Source of the DNA: an uncultured Acidobacteriota bacterium
GTDB lineage: Bacteria > Acidobacteriota > Terriglobia > Bryobacterales > Bryobacteraceae
Direction: 5' to 3'
NCBI GenBank assembly: GCA_902826605.1
Contig: CADEFM010000008.1
Coordinates: 124,001-188,000, forward strand
Length of the DNA stretch: 64,000 nt
Part shown: piece by piece, positions 17,242 to 28,274 of the stretch
How positions within the stretch are numbered: position 1 is the first letter of the stretch
Layout: each line of letters opens with the position of its first letter
The notes under the pieces: model-generated
Seen by the model: the letters and a program-made list of their open reading frames with translations, nothing else
Databases searched by the model: none
What the model was told of the DNA's origin: nothing
Program-made: the position numbers and the translations under genes

Positions 17242-17379
17242 TGTGTTACTGCGCAATTAATGGCTTCCGCGATTTTTGCGGACCACACCGACGGTGTAAT
17301 CAAGAATCAAGCGGGTGAAGTCGCTTAAACCGTTGTCATTAGTTTCAGCATTCCGGTCGCGACCCCTACGCCACGCTCG

Positions 17380-18465
17380 CTAGCGCATTCCCTTATAATT
17401 CCAACGCAAGACGCGCCGTCCGTTGTTCACTTCGCCCAAATAGACGTTGCCTTTGGAATCCGTAACGGCGCTGTGGATGTGGTAGAAATCACCCGCGCCG
17501 TGGCCGCCATGTCCGCCAAAGAAACCCACCACTTCCATCTTCTGCCGGTCCACAATATGGACTTTCTTATTGCTTCCGTCCGGGACATAGAAAAATCGTT
17601 GGCCCTTGTCGGGCGAGAACGCCACGTCGAAGCCGGTACCTTCCGCACCCGAGGTCTTACGAGCGATGAAGACTTCCTTCACGAACGTCCCATCCAGTCT
17701 GAAAGTCTGGATGCGGTTATTTACACGGTCTCCCACGTAGACCAAACCGTCGCTGGAAACACGAATGCCGTGAACCAGGTTGAATTGCGGCGGACCCTGC
17801 CCCTCATAAACCCGCGTGCGAGGAGCGGCGTCGTCCGGCTTGTTCCCATAAGCGCCCCAATGGCGTTTGTACGCGCCGGTATCGGCGTCGAAGACGAACA
17901 CACGCCGGTTGCCATAGCCATCCGCCACGAAAGCTTCATTGGTGGCGGGATGAATTGCAATACCAGCCGGACGGCCCAGATTCGCCGTATCGTTGCTGCC
18001 TTTCGACTGCCCCTTATGACCGACTTGCAGTAGGAACTTTCCGGCCTTTGTGAATTTCAGGATCTGCGCGTCTTTGTCACCGCTGCCCGTGATCCAAACG
18101 TTGTCCTTGTGATCTACCCAGATGCCATGTTCAACGTCGGGCCATTCGTAACCCTGGCCTGGTCCGCCCCAGGAGCTAACCACGTTTCCGGCCTGATCAA
18201 ATTCCAACACCGGCGGTGCAGGCGCGCAGCAATCCGCCTTACCGTCGGCGCCATACTTATCGTGATCCTCAAGCCCCCGCGACCGATGCAGCACCCAGAC
18301 ATGATCTCGCGAATCGACCGCGGTTCCCGACACCTGGCCGAGCATCCAGTTGTTGGGCAGTGGCTTGGGCCACAACGGCTCTGGCTCAAAACGCGGCAAG
18401 CCGCTTTGCGCCACGACGACCGCACTCAGCATCACAAAGGATCCGGCAAAGTTAATAATTTTCAT
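17380..18465 (-). CDS. secreted NHL-repeat (peptidyl-amidating-lyase-like) protein
   Basis: The 361-residue exported protein starts with a signal peptide (MKIINFAGSFVMLSAVVVAQ) and forms an NHL-type beta-propeller, with repeats such as GHKGQSKGSNDTANLGRPAG, GRPAGIAIHPATNEAFVADG and VHGIRVSSDGLVYVGDRVNN. It resembles the propeller of peptidyl-alpha-hydroxyglycine amidating lyase; in bacteria these are usually of unknown function. ATG 18465 has GAGGAG 3-4 nt upstream, fixing the start. It is a single gene between the AT-rich islet and an ABC exporter. Confidence 0.85.
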   Translation of the reverse strand: MKIINFAGSFVMLSAVVVAQSGLPRFEPEPLWPKPLPNNWMLGQVSGTAVDSRDHVWVLHRSRGLEDHDKYGADGKADCCAPAPPVLEFDQAGNVVSSWGGPGQGYEWPDVEHGIWVDHKDNVWITGSGDKDAQILKFTKAGKFLLQVGHKGQSKGSNDTANLGRPAGIAIHPATNEAFVADGYGNRRVFVFDADTGAYKRHWGAYGNKPDDAAPRTRVYEGQGPPQFNLVHGIRVSSDGLVYVGDRVNNRIQTFRLDGTFVKEVFIARKTSGAEGTGFDVAFSPDKGQRFFYVPDGSNKKVHIVDRQKMEVVGFFGGHGGHGAGDFYHIHSAVTDSKGNVYLGEVNNGRRVLRWNYKGMR

Positions 18466-18519
18466 GGCTCCTCGGTATATAGATTCGATTGGAACGCAAA
18501 TTACGACGCATCGCAACGG

Positions 18520-19263
18520 TCAAGACCGCGCAGGAACCGTCTTCGCTTTGTAGGCATTCAGCACGGCCCGCGTGTCACCCAGCATTAGAGTCTGCCCCCG
18601 CTCCAGCCACAATGCTCGTTCGCAGAGCGACGTCATCAAGCCCGCGGAGTGGGTTGCCAGGACGATAGTCTTACCCGCCCGGCGGAGGGCGCCGATCTTT
18701 TCGAGCGCGCGCTCTTGAAAAGCCTGGTCGCCGACGCCGATCATTTCATCGATCAGCAGAATGTCCGCATCGACATGAACCGCTACGGAAAACGCCAGAC
18801 GCAGCACCATCCCGGAAGAATAGGTGCGCAGCGGCTCATCCATGAATTCAGGCACGCCGGCAAACTCAACAATGGCGTTTGTACGAGCATCGGTTTGCGC
18901 GCGAGTCAGGCCCAGCATGGACGCGTTGATGCGCAGATTTTCGGCTCCGGTCAGATCCGGATGAAAGCCCGCGCCTAGCTCTAACAATGCCGCCACCCGG
19001 CCATGCACATTGATACGGCCGGCGTCCGGATCCATCAATCCCGTGGCCATGTTTAGCAAAGTGCTTTTCCCTGCGCCATTCGGCCCCACCAATCCCAAAC
19101 TTTCACCCGGCTGCAGTGCGAAGGAAATGGACTTTAAAGCTTCAAAACGGGGACGCCGGGAGGGAAACAGCAAATCGGTGATACGGTCGCGCAGCAGCGC
19201 TTGACCGGCGCGGTGCGCGAAGGTCTTGGTGACGCCATCGAAGCTGAGAATTCCCGGGTTCAT
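18520..19263 (-). CDS. ABC exporter ATP-binding subunit (Wzt/TagH-like)
   Basis: The 247-residue ATPase has Walker A GPNGAGKST, signature YSSGMVLRLAFSVAVH and Walker B ILLIDEMIGVGD, the form typical of polysaccharide and teichoic-acid exporters. The C-terminal glycan-binding domain found in some Wzt proteins is missing. It follows its permease with 1 nt between the genes. Its substrate is expected to be a lipid-linked polysaccharide such as O-antigen, but no glycosyltransferases are next to it. Confidence 0.93.
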   Translation of the reverse strand: MNPGILSFDGVTKTFAHRAGQALLRDRITDLLFPSRRPRFEALKSISFALQPGESLGLVGPNGAGKSTLLNMATGLMDPDAGRINVHGRVAALLELGAGFHPDLTGAENLRINASMLGLTRAQTDARTNAIVEFAGVPEFMDEPLRTYSSGMVLRLAFSVAVHVDADILLIDEMIGVGDQAFQERALEKIGALRRAGKTIVLATHSAGLMTSLCERALWLERGQTLMLGDTRAVLNAYKAKTVPARS

Positions 19264-19264
19264 C

Positions 19265-20056
19265 TCACAAGTGTTCGTAAAAACGGCGTTGTAGACTCCT
19301 GAAGATCAACAGACCCAGTCCCAAAGTGACGGTCGCCACGATCACCAGATTGAAAATCAGCGACTGCGGCGGTGCGTGGCCGTCCATCAGGATATTGCGC
19401 ATCGCCAGCACCATGGCAGCCACCGGATTGAATTGATAAACGGCGGCGTAACGTGGAGGAATGATGGAAAACGAATAGAAAATTGGCACTAAGTAGAACA
19501 GAACCATGTTGAACGATTCCACCAGGTAGCGAGTATCGCGAACGTAGACATTAATTGCGCTGGACCCCAAGGCCAATCCACACAGGAAGATCACGTAAAG
19601 CAGCCACACTGGCGGCAGCCACAGCCACGCGACAGTGGGCCGCAAGCCGTAAGCCAGCGTGAAGCCTAGCAGAAGCGCGATCTGAATGAGCAGATGCACA
19701 CCGTTTGAGAGCACCACGGCCACAGGAATCGTCTCCCGAGGGACAGGTACCCGCTTGACTAACGGCGAATTTTCGACAATCGCCAGCGTTCCGCTGAGAA
19801 ACGCTCCAGTAAAGAAGTTGTAGGGCACCAGTCCGCAGAGCACGAAAACCGGAAATAAAGGCGGCCTGTCGCCTCCAAAGACGCGGCCGAAAATGAACGT
19901 CAGTACACCCATGACTACCAGGGGGTTAATCAGCGACCACAATACGCCTAGTGACATGTTCCGGTAGCGGATTCGGAAATCTTTGACGATTAGATTGCGG
20001 AACAAAAACCAGTAATCGCCGCTCCAAGGGGTGCGGACTCTGCTGCCCATGCTCAT
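19265..20056 (-). CDS. ABC-2 type polysaccharide exporter permease (Wzm-like)
   Basis: The protein has the ABC-2 membrane domain with six helices: FLFRNLIVKDFRIRYRNMSL at the N-terminus, LWSLINPLVVMGVLTFIFG, then a C-terminal LIFRSLQRRFYEHL coupling end. It pairs with the ATPase encoded 1 nt downstream. ATG 20056 is used (MSMGSRV); a TTG 6 codons earlier and an ATG 2 codons later are alternatives. The gene diverges from the SIS isomerase gene, with about 30 bp between, so the two promoters overlap. Confidence 0.92.
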   Translation of the reverse strand: MSMGSRVRTPWSGDYWFLFRNLIVKDFRIRYRNMSLGVLWSLINPLVVMGVLTFIFGRVFGGDRPPLFPVFVLCGLVPYNFFTGAFLSGTLAIVENSPLVKRVPVPRETIPVAVVLSNGVHLLIQIALLLGFTLAYGLRPTVAWLWLPPVWLLYVIFLCGLALGSSAINVYVRDTRYLVESFNMVLFYLVPIFYSFSIIPPRYAAVYQFNPVAAMVLAMRNILMDGHAPPQSLIFNLVIVATVTLGLGLLIFRSLQRRFYEHL

Positions 20057-20069
20057 TCGAGCTTCAGTA

Positions 20070-20075
20070 TACAAT
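20070..20075 (+). promoter_or_regulatory. -10-like TACAAT near the SIS-gene start
   Basis: TACAAT ends 11 nt before the ATG at 20087 with no clear Shine-Dalgarno. No good -35 can be seen. It lies in the divergent gap with the ABC permease gene. Confidence 0.3.
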
Positions 20076-20086
20076 GGGCCTTAGAG

Positions 20087-20659
20087 ATGTCCTTCCCCAC
20101 CGTCTACCGGGAACAGCTGCTATCCACAATCGCATCCATCGACCCATCCCTTGTAAATCAGGCTATTGCATGGATGAAAGAAACCCGCGACAAGAAGGGG
20201 GCTATTTTCGTCGCCGGCAACGGGGGCAGCGCCGCGACGGCCGCGCATTTCGTTTGTGACATGGTCAAGGGAGCAAGTTATCAAAAAGATGCGCGTTTTC
20301 GCATTCTTGCCTTAGGCCAGAACCAGCCCACGCTCACGGCCTATTCGAACGATCTGGAATACTCCGAAGCGCTGCTGGAAGAAATGAAGAATTTCGTTCA
20401 GCCCGGAGATCTCTATATGGCGATCAGCGGCTCCGGAAATTCCCCTAACGTCATACGTGCGATGGAATACGCAAATTCAATAGGCTGCCGCACCTTGGCG
20501 CTTACCGGCCGCAATGGAGGGAAGTTGGGCGAGCTAGCGCAGCTCAATATCCATGTGCCTGATGCCCACATGGGGCGTATAGAAGACGCGCACCACATTA
20601 TTTGCCACATGATCTGCTATTCGTTCATGGAAGAAACCAGTGCGACCAAACGGGAATAG
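20087..20659 (+). CDS. SIS-domain sugar isomerase (GmhA-like)
   Basis: The 190-residue single SIS domain shows the phosphate-binding loops VAGNGGSAATAAHFVCDMVK and AISGSGNSPNVIRAMEYANS and the C-terminal DAHHIICHMICYSFM. It is like phosphoheptose isomerase GmhA, which makes heptose-7-phosphate for LPS core or S-layer glycan, though other SIS isomerases are alike. Divergence from a polysaccharide ABC exporter supports an envelope-sugar role. No other heptose genes are in the window. Confidence 0.88.
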   Translation: MSFPTVYREQLLSTIASIDPSLVNQAIAWMKETRDKKGAIFVAGNGGSAATAAHFVCDMVKGASYQKDARFRILALGQNQPTLTAYSNDLEYSEALLEEMKNFVQPGDLYMAISGSGNSPNVIRAMEYANSIGCRTLALTGRNGGKLGELAQLNIHVPDAHMGRIEDAHHIICHMICYSFMEETSATKRE

Positions 20660-20782
20660 GCTTTGACGGAAATACCCTATCATCGACTCGGCAGAATCTG
20701 CTCTCAAACTTGCATAAACCGGGACGATACTATCTTTGAGGGGATCTGACTGCTAAGCGGCTCGGCGCACTAAAACTTTAGG

Positions 20783-21097
20783 ATGACGGCAAACCAATCC
20801 ACATTCGCTTCCGTCACTTCCACTGGGGCCACCCGCTGTTATCAGACTGAAACGATGGAGCCAAAAAGTCAGCCATCGGCGAATGAAACGGGGCAACGCG
20901 AAGGCGCCAACGAAGCGCATTTGTCGGAAGACGTGCACCTATCGGAACTGGTCCGCAGCCTGCGTGCGCTGGCGTCGGGATCCCCGGAACGGCAAGCTCG
21001 CATTGAGCAGCTGGCACGGGCGTACGCGAATGGCTCCTACCAAGTGAACAGCGAAGAAGCTGCGACGCGGATCATCGATGACGCGCTGGCGCACTAA
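20783..21097 (+). CDS. flgM: FlgM-like anti-sigma-28 factor
   Basis: The C-terminal part (ERQARIEQLARAYANGSYQV, then NSEEAATRIIDDAL) matches the sigma-28-binding region of FlgM, with the typical NGxYxV and IIDxxL pattern. FlgM holds the flagellar sigma factor FliA inactive until the hook is complete and is then exported. The N-terminal half is low-complexity and polar as in other FlgM. Start is uncertain between ATG 20783 and ATG 20855. The next gene, 12 nt downstream, looks like FlgN, supporting the call. No other flagellar genes are seen nearby. Confidence 0.75.
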   Translation: MTANQSTFASVTSTGATRCYQTETMEPKSQPSANETGQREGANEAHLSEDVHLSELVRSLRALASGSPERQARIEQLARAYANGSYQVNSEEAATRIIDDALAH

Positions 21098-21109
21098 CGT
21101 GCAGAAGCC

Positions 21110-21469
21110 ATGCTAATTCGCGTCCAAAACGCACGGCGGCACGTAGACGCGCTGCGGAATGCAATGTCATCTCCGGTTCCGGAACCTCTTGAACACTATC
21201 TTCCTGCTCTTGAAGAACTGGCCGCTTGCTTGCGCGGAATTCAACGGGACTTGAACGCGGCGGGCGCGCCGCAGCGGCAACGTGGCCGGCTCAGCCGGGA
21301 AGTTCGTGCCCTGCGCCTTGAACTCTCGCGAGTGCAAAGGCTCGCAGCGGAGGGCGCTTGTTTTTACGCAGGCTGGACCCGGCTGGTGGGCGCATTTGCC
21401 AGTGGCTACAGCCGCTCCGGCGACCCCGCACCGCTAGCGCCAGTTCCCTCTCTGACGGTGGACGTCTAA
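21110..21469 (+). CDS. FlgN-like flagellar chaperone
   Basis: The 119-residue protein is almost wholly helical with a heptad-like pattern (LEELAACLRGIQRDLNAAG, LSREVRALRLELSRVQRLAA) and ends with YAGWTRLVGAFASGYSRSGD. FlgN proteins, which chaperone hook-filament junction proteins FlgK/FlgL, have this helical form and usually follow flgM. The match is structural rather than by motif, so the name is provisional. It converges with the hydrolase gene at 21475, only 5 nt apart. Confidence 0.55.
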   Translation: MLIRVQNARRHVDALRNAMSSPVPEPLEHYLPALEELAACLRGIQRDLNAAGAPQRQRGRLSREVRALRLELSRVQRLAAEGACFYAGWTRLVGAFASGYSRSGDPAPLAPVPSLTVDV

Positions 21470-21474
21470 AATCC

Positions 21475-22377
21475 CTACCGCACTACGGTGGAGACAGCCG
21501 CAAAACCCGGCCCGTCCGGCGAACCCAAACGTAAATCGATGAGTTCCACGCGGGTCCCTCCTTCCACGGCCGTGGTTTTCCAGAACTGCGCCCTCGAGAA
21601 ACGTTGGAGTACCTGGAAGGCGGGCGTGCGCTTGGCGGCGTCGATGGCCGGTCCGGGTGGCGCTTGCTGAAACACGAGTCCGGCAGTCGGATCAAAATCG
21701 CCCCTTAAGGAGACAGGAAGGACACGAACTGTGTCGCCCGTCTCCACGACGCCGCGCCAGACAAACGGGCTGATTCCCGCAGGCACGGCCAGCACGCGTG
21801 TTGGCGGCGCACCATCATACAATCCGGCCTGCATAATCTCCACGGCCTTGGCGTGCGCCGAAAAGCGCATGCTTTCGTAGCCCACTAATGCAACCAAAGC
21901 TGCCACGGCAATTCGGCGCTTGGTACCCCCGGAGGGTCCAGAACCGCGCAGACTCCACAGTACCGGCAAGAATGCACCGGTGAGCAGGATGAGCCAGATC
22001 CACGGGTCTATTACGTTGATAAAATCCAGCATCGTGCGCTGCTTCGAGAAAGGCAGATAAAGCTGAATACCATAGGGATTGGTCCAATCGAGCAAGGGAT
22101 GAGTGAGCACGGCGGCCAGCGCCGCCAGATAAGCGCGCCGGGTAAATTTCACGCGGGCCAGCGCTAACGGCAGGAGCGCGACCACTGGCGCAAGCGCGAA
22201 GGCGTGCGTGTAACTTCGATGGTAGTCGAGATAATTGACGCGATCAAACCAAGTGATGGCGTCCACGTCGGGCGCATTCGCGGCGAGCATCATCATTCCC
22301 GCACCACGCACCGTGTTTCCGGCTACGCCGCAGCGCGCCATCATGAGGCCGACGAGTGTGTGCGTGAGGTTGTCCAT
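21475..22377 (-). CDS. membrane-bound metal-dependent hydrolase, YdjM/DUF457 family
   Basis: The start MDNLTHTLVGLMMARCG is the family signature, with the His residues near NLTHTLVG, NAPDVDAITWFD and RSYTHAFAL forming the presumed metal site. Four or so membrane helices follow (LAALAAVLTHPLLDW, FINVIDPWIWLILL). C-terminal to these is a soluble domain of about 120 residues. E. coli YdjM is LexA-regulated, but no LexA box is claimed here. The physiological substrate is unknown. Confidence 0.88.
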   Translation of the reverse strand: MDNLTHTLVGLMMARCGVAGNTVRGAGMMMLAANAPDVDAITWFDRVNYLDYHRSYTHAFALAPVVALLPLALARVKFTRRAYLAALAAVLTHPLLDWTNPYGIQLYLPFSKQRTMLDFINVIDPWIWLILLTGAFLPVLWSLRGSGPSGGTKRRIAVAALVALVGYESMRFSAHAKAVEIMQAGLYDGAPPTRVLAVPAGISPFVWRGVVETGDTVRVLPVSLRGDFDPTAGLVFQQAPPGPAIDAAKRTPAFQVLQRFSRAQFWKTTAVEGGTRVELIDLRLGSPDGPGFAAVSTVVR

Positions 22378-22404
22378 ATGAAACGTGTTGTGTGGGGCGG
22401 GCCG

Positions 22405-25293
<2,889 letters not shown>

Positions 25294-25296
25294 CCC

Positions 25297-25902
25297 ATGG
25301 TGCGTCTCCGCGAAATCCTGGTTGCCTGGGGCCCGCTGGGCGTGTTCCTGCTCGCGATCGTGGAATCCACGGGGCTTCCCAACCCCGGCGGAACCGATGC
25401 CATCGTGGTGCTCGCGGCGATTGCCAATCCACGCACGGCGATGCTGAGCGGCGCGCTGGCGGCGCTGGGATCGCTGATCGGCAGCCTGGTGTTTTACGAG
25501 ATCACGCGGCGAGGCGGCGAGAAACTGCTGACGAAGTATACATCCAGCCCGCGCGGCCAAAAATTCCGGGCGTGGTTTCTGCAATACGGCCTGGTTACCG
25601 TTTTCATCACAGCGCTGGTTCCCATCCCGATCCTGCCGTACAAGGTATTCGCAGCCAGCGCGGGAGCCATGGCCGTTCCGCGCAGGCGCTTGTTTCCGGT
25701 GCTTGCGGCGGCGCGTTTTCCGCGCTACCTGGGAATGGCGTATCTGGGGGCAAGATTGGGCGAAAATTCATCCATCTGGCTGCGCAGCCATTTATGGCAT
25801 CTGCTAGGAGTCGCATTCGCGATCGCCTTGCTCTCATGGGCTTTGATCCGGATCAGTGATTCCCGCCGAATCGCCGCTCAGGGCAGCGCCCCGTTACAAT
25901 AG
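25297..25902 (+). CDS. DedA/VTT-domain membrane protein
   Basis: The 201-residue integral membrane protein has the VTT (SNARE-associated) pattern: a re-entrant GPLGVFLLAIVESTGLPNPG, the GSLIGSLVFYEITRRGG glycine motif, and ALVPIPILPYKVFAASAGAM. DedA proteins help recycle undecaprenyl phosphate or polarise phospholipids; which one here is unknown. It starts 3 nt after ligA and ends about 30 nt before nadA, so it is in the ligA-nadA-moaA cluster. Confidence 0.88.
   Translation: MVRLREILVAWGPLGVFLLAIVESTGLPNPGGTDAIVVLAAIANPRTAMLSGALAALGSLIGSLVFYEITRRGGEKLLTKYTSSPRGQKFRAWFLQYGLVTVFITALVPIPILPYKVFAASAGAMAVPRRRLFPVLAAARFPRYLGMAYLGARLGENSSIWLRSHLWHLLGVAFAIALLSWALIRISDSRRIAAQGSAPLQ
25895..25900 (+). 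promoter_or_regulatory. possible -10 TACAAT of nadA
   Basis: TACAAT lies inside the end of the dedA-like gene, 31 nt before the nadA ATG. It could give nadA its own promoter; the -35 is not recognisable. Confidence 0.25.
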
Positions 25903-25931
25903 AAGCGAAGGGCGTTTAGCTTACGCGCACA

Positions 25932-26858
25932 ATGGTCCTCACATCTATCACCGATGAAATCCTCGATCTGAAGCGCCGGCGCAAGGCCATGATCCTGGCG
26001 CATCATTATCAGGAGCCGGAGATTCAGGAACTTGCCGATGCCGTGGGCGATAGCCTGGAGCTTGCCCGCATGGCGCTCGATTTCAGCGGCGATGTGATCG
26101 CGTTCTGCGGCGTGTGGTTCATGGCGGAGACGGCCAAGGCGCTGAATCCGGAACGTATCGTCGTCGTCCCGGATGCCAACGCCGGATGCAGCTTGGTGGA
26201 TGCCTGCCCGGTGGACGAACTTCGCGCCTTTAAGAAGCTGCATCCTGATCACGTGGTGGTTTCCTACATCAACACATCGATTGAGGTGAAAGCGGAGAGC
26301 GACATCCTCTGCACCTCGCGCAACGCTGTAAAGATCGTCAATTCGATCCCGGCGGATCAGCCGGTGCTGTTTCTTCCGGACATCAACCTTGGCAATTACG
26401 TCAAGCAGCAGACCGGCCGCCAGAACATGAAGATCTGGCAGGGTGCCTGCATCGTGCACGCCACATTTCCAGCGCGGCGCGTGAGCAGAGCGCGCTCCGA
26501 GCATCCACTCGCTCTGGTGGCCGCGCATCCGGAATGCCCCCCCGACGTATTGGCGATGGCCGATTTCATCGGGTCCACGTCGGCCATTGTGGATTGGGTA
26601 GAGACGCAATCCGCCGCTGAATTCATCATCATGACCGAAAGCGGCATTCGCTATTCGCTCGAAAAGGCCGCCCCCGGCAAGACGTTTCACTTCGTCGCCA
26701 ACGAGAATTGCAATTGCAGTGAATGTCCGTACATGCGGCTCAACACGCTGGAAAAACTGCGTGATGCGCTGGAGACCTTGACGCCGCGTGTGGAACTCTC
26801 TGCCGAACTGATGGCGCGCGCGCGCCTGCCCATCGAACGTATGCTGGCCGTGAAGTAG
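25932..26858 (+). CDS. nadA: quinolinate synthase A
   Basis: NadA condenses iminoaspartate with dihydroxyacetone phosphate to quinolinate for NAD synthesis and needs a [4Fe-4S] cluster. The 308-residue protein has AHHYQEPEIQELADAVGDSL at the start, DANAGCSLVDACP, LFLPDINLGNYV and the C-terminal NENCNCSECPYMRLNTLEKL. It is full length for the short NadA type. Neither nadB nor nadC is in the window. moaA starts 3 nt after the stop. Confidence 0.97.
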   Translation: MVLTSITDEILDLKRRRKAMILAHHYQEPEIQELADAVGDSLELARMALDFSGDVIAFCGVWFMAETAKALNPERIVVVPDANAGCSLVDACPVDELRAFKKLHPDHVVVSYINTSIEVKAESDILCTSRNAVKIVNSIPADQPVLFLPDINLGNYVKQQTGRQNMKIWQGACIVHATFPARRVSRARSEHPLALVAAHPECPPDVLAMADFIGSTSAIVDWVETQSAAEFIIMTESGIRYSLEKAAPGKTFHFVANENCNCSECPYMRLNTLEKLRDALETLTPRVELSAELMARARLPIERMLAVK

Positions 26859-26861
26859 CAG

Positions 26862-27851
26862 ATGACACCCTTGGTCGACACCTTCGGACGCACGCACGAT
26901 AATCTGCGGATTAGCGTGACGGATCGCTGCAACATCCGCTGCTTCTATTGCATGCCGGAAGAGGGCGTGAAATTCGAGCCCAAGGAACATGTGCTCACAT
27001 TCGAGGAAATCGAGCGCTTCGTGCGCATTGCCGTCTCCCTGGGCGTTCGCAAACTGCGCCTGACCGGGGGGGAACCTCTGCTGCGGCGCGACCTGTCAGC
27101 TCTTGTCCGCAAGCTGAACGCAATTGAAGGAATCGAAGACATGGCGCTGACGACCAACGGCGTCCTGTTCGCTGCGCAGGCGCAGGAGTTGTACGACGCG
27201 GGCCTGCATCGCATCAATGTTCATCTGGATACCCTCGACCGCGCCCGCTTCCAGCAAATTACCCGGCGCGACGATTTTGGGCGTGTGATGGAAGGCATCG
27301 AAGCGGCCCTGCGCATCGGCTACAACGTCAAGATCAATGCCGTCGCGGTGAAGAATCTGGTGGAGCCGGACATTGTCCCGCTCGCCCGCTTTGGCCGGGA
27401 AAACGGCATCGAAATCCGCTACATCGAGTTCATGCCTCTGGACGCCCAGGGCATCTGGGATAAAGGCAAAGTCCTGCTGGCCGACGACATGATCGCCATG
27501 ATCGAGCGCGAGATCGGCAAACTGCGCGCCATCCCCGACCAGGACCCGCGCGCACCCGCCACCGAGTATGCGTTTGAAGACGGCATCGGCAGCGTGGGCT
27601 TCATCGCCTCCGTGAGCAGGCCGTTTTGCCTGAACTGCAACCGCATCCGCCTCACAGCGGATGGCAAGTTCCGCTACTGCCTGTTCGCGATCGAAGAGAC
27701 TGACATCCGTACGCTTCTGCGCAACGGATCGCCCGACTCCGTCATCGCAGCGGCAATCCGGCAATCGGTGCGAGAGAAATGGATCGGGCACCAGATCAAT
27801 ACACAGCAGTTCGTTCCGCCGCCGCGCCCCATGTATTCGATCGGCGGGTAA
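26862..27851 (+). CDS. moaA: GTP 3',8-cyclase MoaA (molybdenum cofactor)
   Basis: MoaA is a radical SAM enzyme that begins molybdopterin synthesis. It has the N-terminal cluster motif CNIRCFYC, the LRLTGGEPLLRRDL motif, the second cluster site CLNCNRIRLTADGKFRYC and the end with GYSIGG-like PMYSIGG that carries the conserved glycines. At 329 residues it is full size. moaC and the other moa genes are not adjacent. DUF202 gene follows after 21 nt. Confidence 0.96.
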   Translation: MTPLVDTFGRTHDNLRISVTDRCNIRCFYCMPEEGVKFEPKEHVLTFEEIERFVRIAVSLGVRKLRLTGGEPLLRRDLSALVRKLNAIEGIEDMALTTNGVLFAAQAQELYDAGLHRINVHLDTLDRARFQQITRRDDFGRVMEGIEAALRIGYNVKINAVAVKNLVEPDIVPLARFGRENGIEIRYIEFMPLDAQGIWDKGKVLLADDMIAMIEREIGKLRAIPDQDPRAPATEYAFEDGIGSVGFIASVSRPFCLNCNRIRLTADGKFRYCLFAIEETDIRTLLRNGSPDSVIAAAIRQSVREKWIGHQINTQQFVPPPRPMYSIGG

Positions 27852-27872
27852 TTTACACACCCAACGCCCTTC

Positions 27873-28250
27873 ATGAACGAACAACAAAAAGACCCGCGCG
27901 TCTACTTGGCTCTCGAACGTACCCTGCTTGCCTGGATTCGCACGGGCCTTGCGATGATGGGCTTCGGGTTCGTGGTCGCGCGGTTTGGGTTGTTCTTGCG
28001 TGAGATCCAAGCCGTGGAACGTGCGGCGCCGGTGCAATCGCCTCAAATGTCCCTGTGGTTTGGCACCGCGCTGGTGGTCATGGGGGTGATCGTCAACGTA
28101 GTCGCGGCCATGAATCACCGCCATATGGTGAGTAAACTGCGTGCGGGAAGCTGGGACATCGATCAGCCTGGCAATTCTGGCGTCGCCGTGGCTCTATCGC
28201 TTGCTTGCGCGGGACTCGTTGTCGCGGTCTATTTACTCGTCTTCCGTTAG
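27873..28250 (+). CDS. DUF202 family membrane protein (YidH-like)
   Basis: The 125-residue protein opens with DPRVYLALERTLLAWIRTGL, the signature of DUF202, and has three predicted membrane helices (MMGFGFVVARFGLFL, LWFGTALVVMGVIVNVVA, VALSLACAGLVVAVYLLVF). Function is not established in this family. It sits in the ligA-to-moaA cluster, downstream of moaA by 21 nt. Confidence 0.88.
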   Translation: MNEQQKDPRVYLALERTLLAWIRTGLAMMGFGFVVARFGLFLREIQAVERAAPVQSPQMSLWFGTALVVMGVIVNVVAAMNHRHMVSKLRAGSWDIDQPGNSGVAVALSLACAGLVVAVYLLVFR

Positions 28251-28274
28251 AAAATCGCATGTTAGACTCGACCT

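Noticed and set aside
17266..17282. TCCGC-N7-GCGGA small hairpin
   Set aside because: Stem of only 5 bp with no U-run in the useful direction.
20710..20736. promoter TTGCAT-N15-TATCTT ahead of flgM
   Set aside because: Spacer is too short and no sigma-28 or sigma-54 consensus is present.
25878..26990. 370-codon frame antisense to nadA
   Set aside because: His/Arg-rich composition typical of antisense reading; nadA has full homology.
27096..28124. 342-codon frame antisense to moaA
   Set aside because: Shadow of moaA and the DUF202 gene; no domain.
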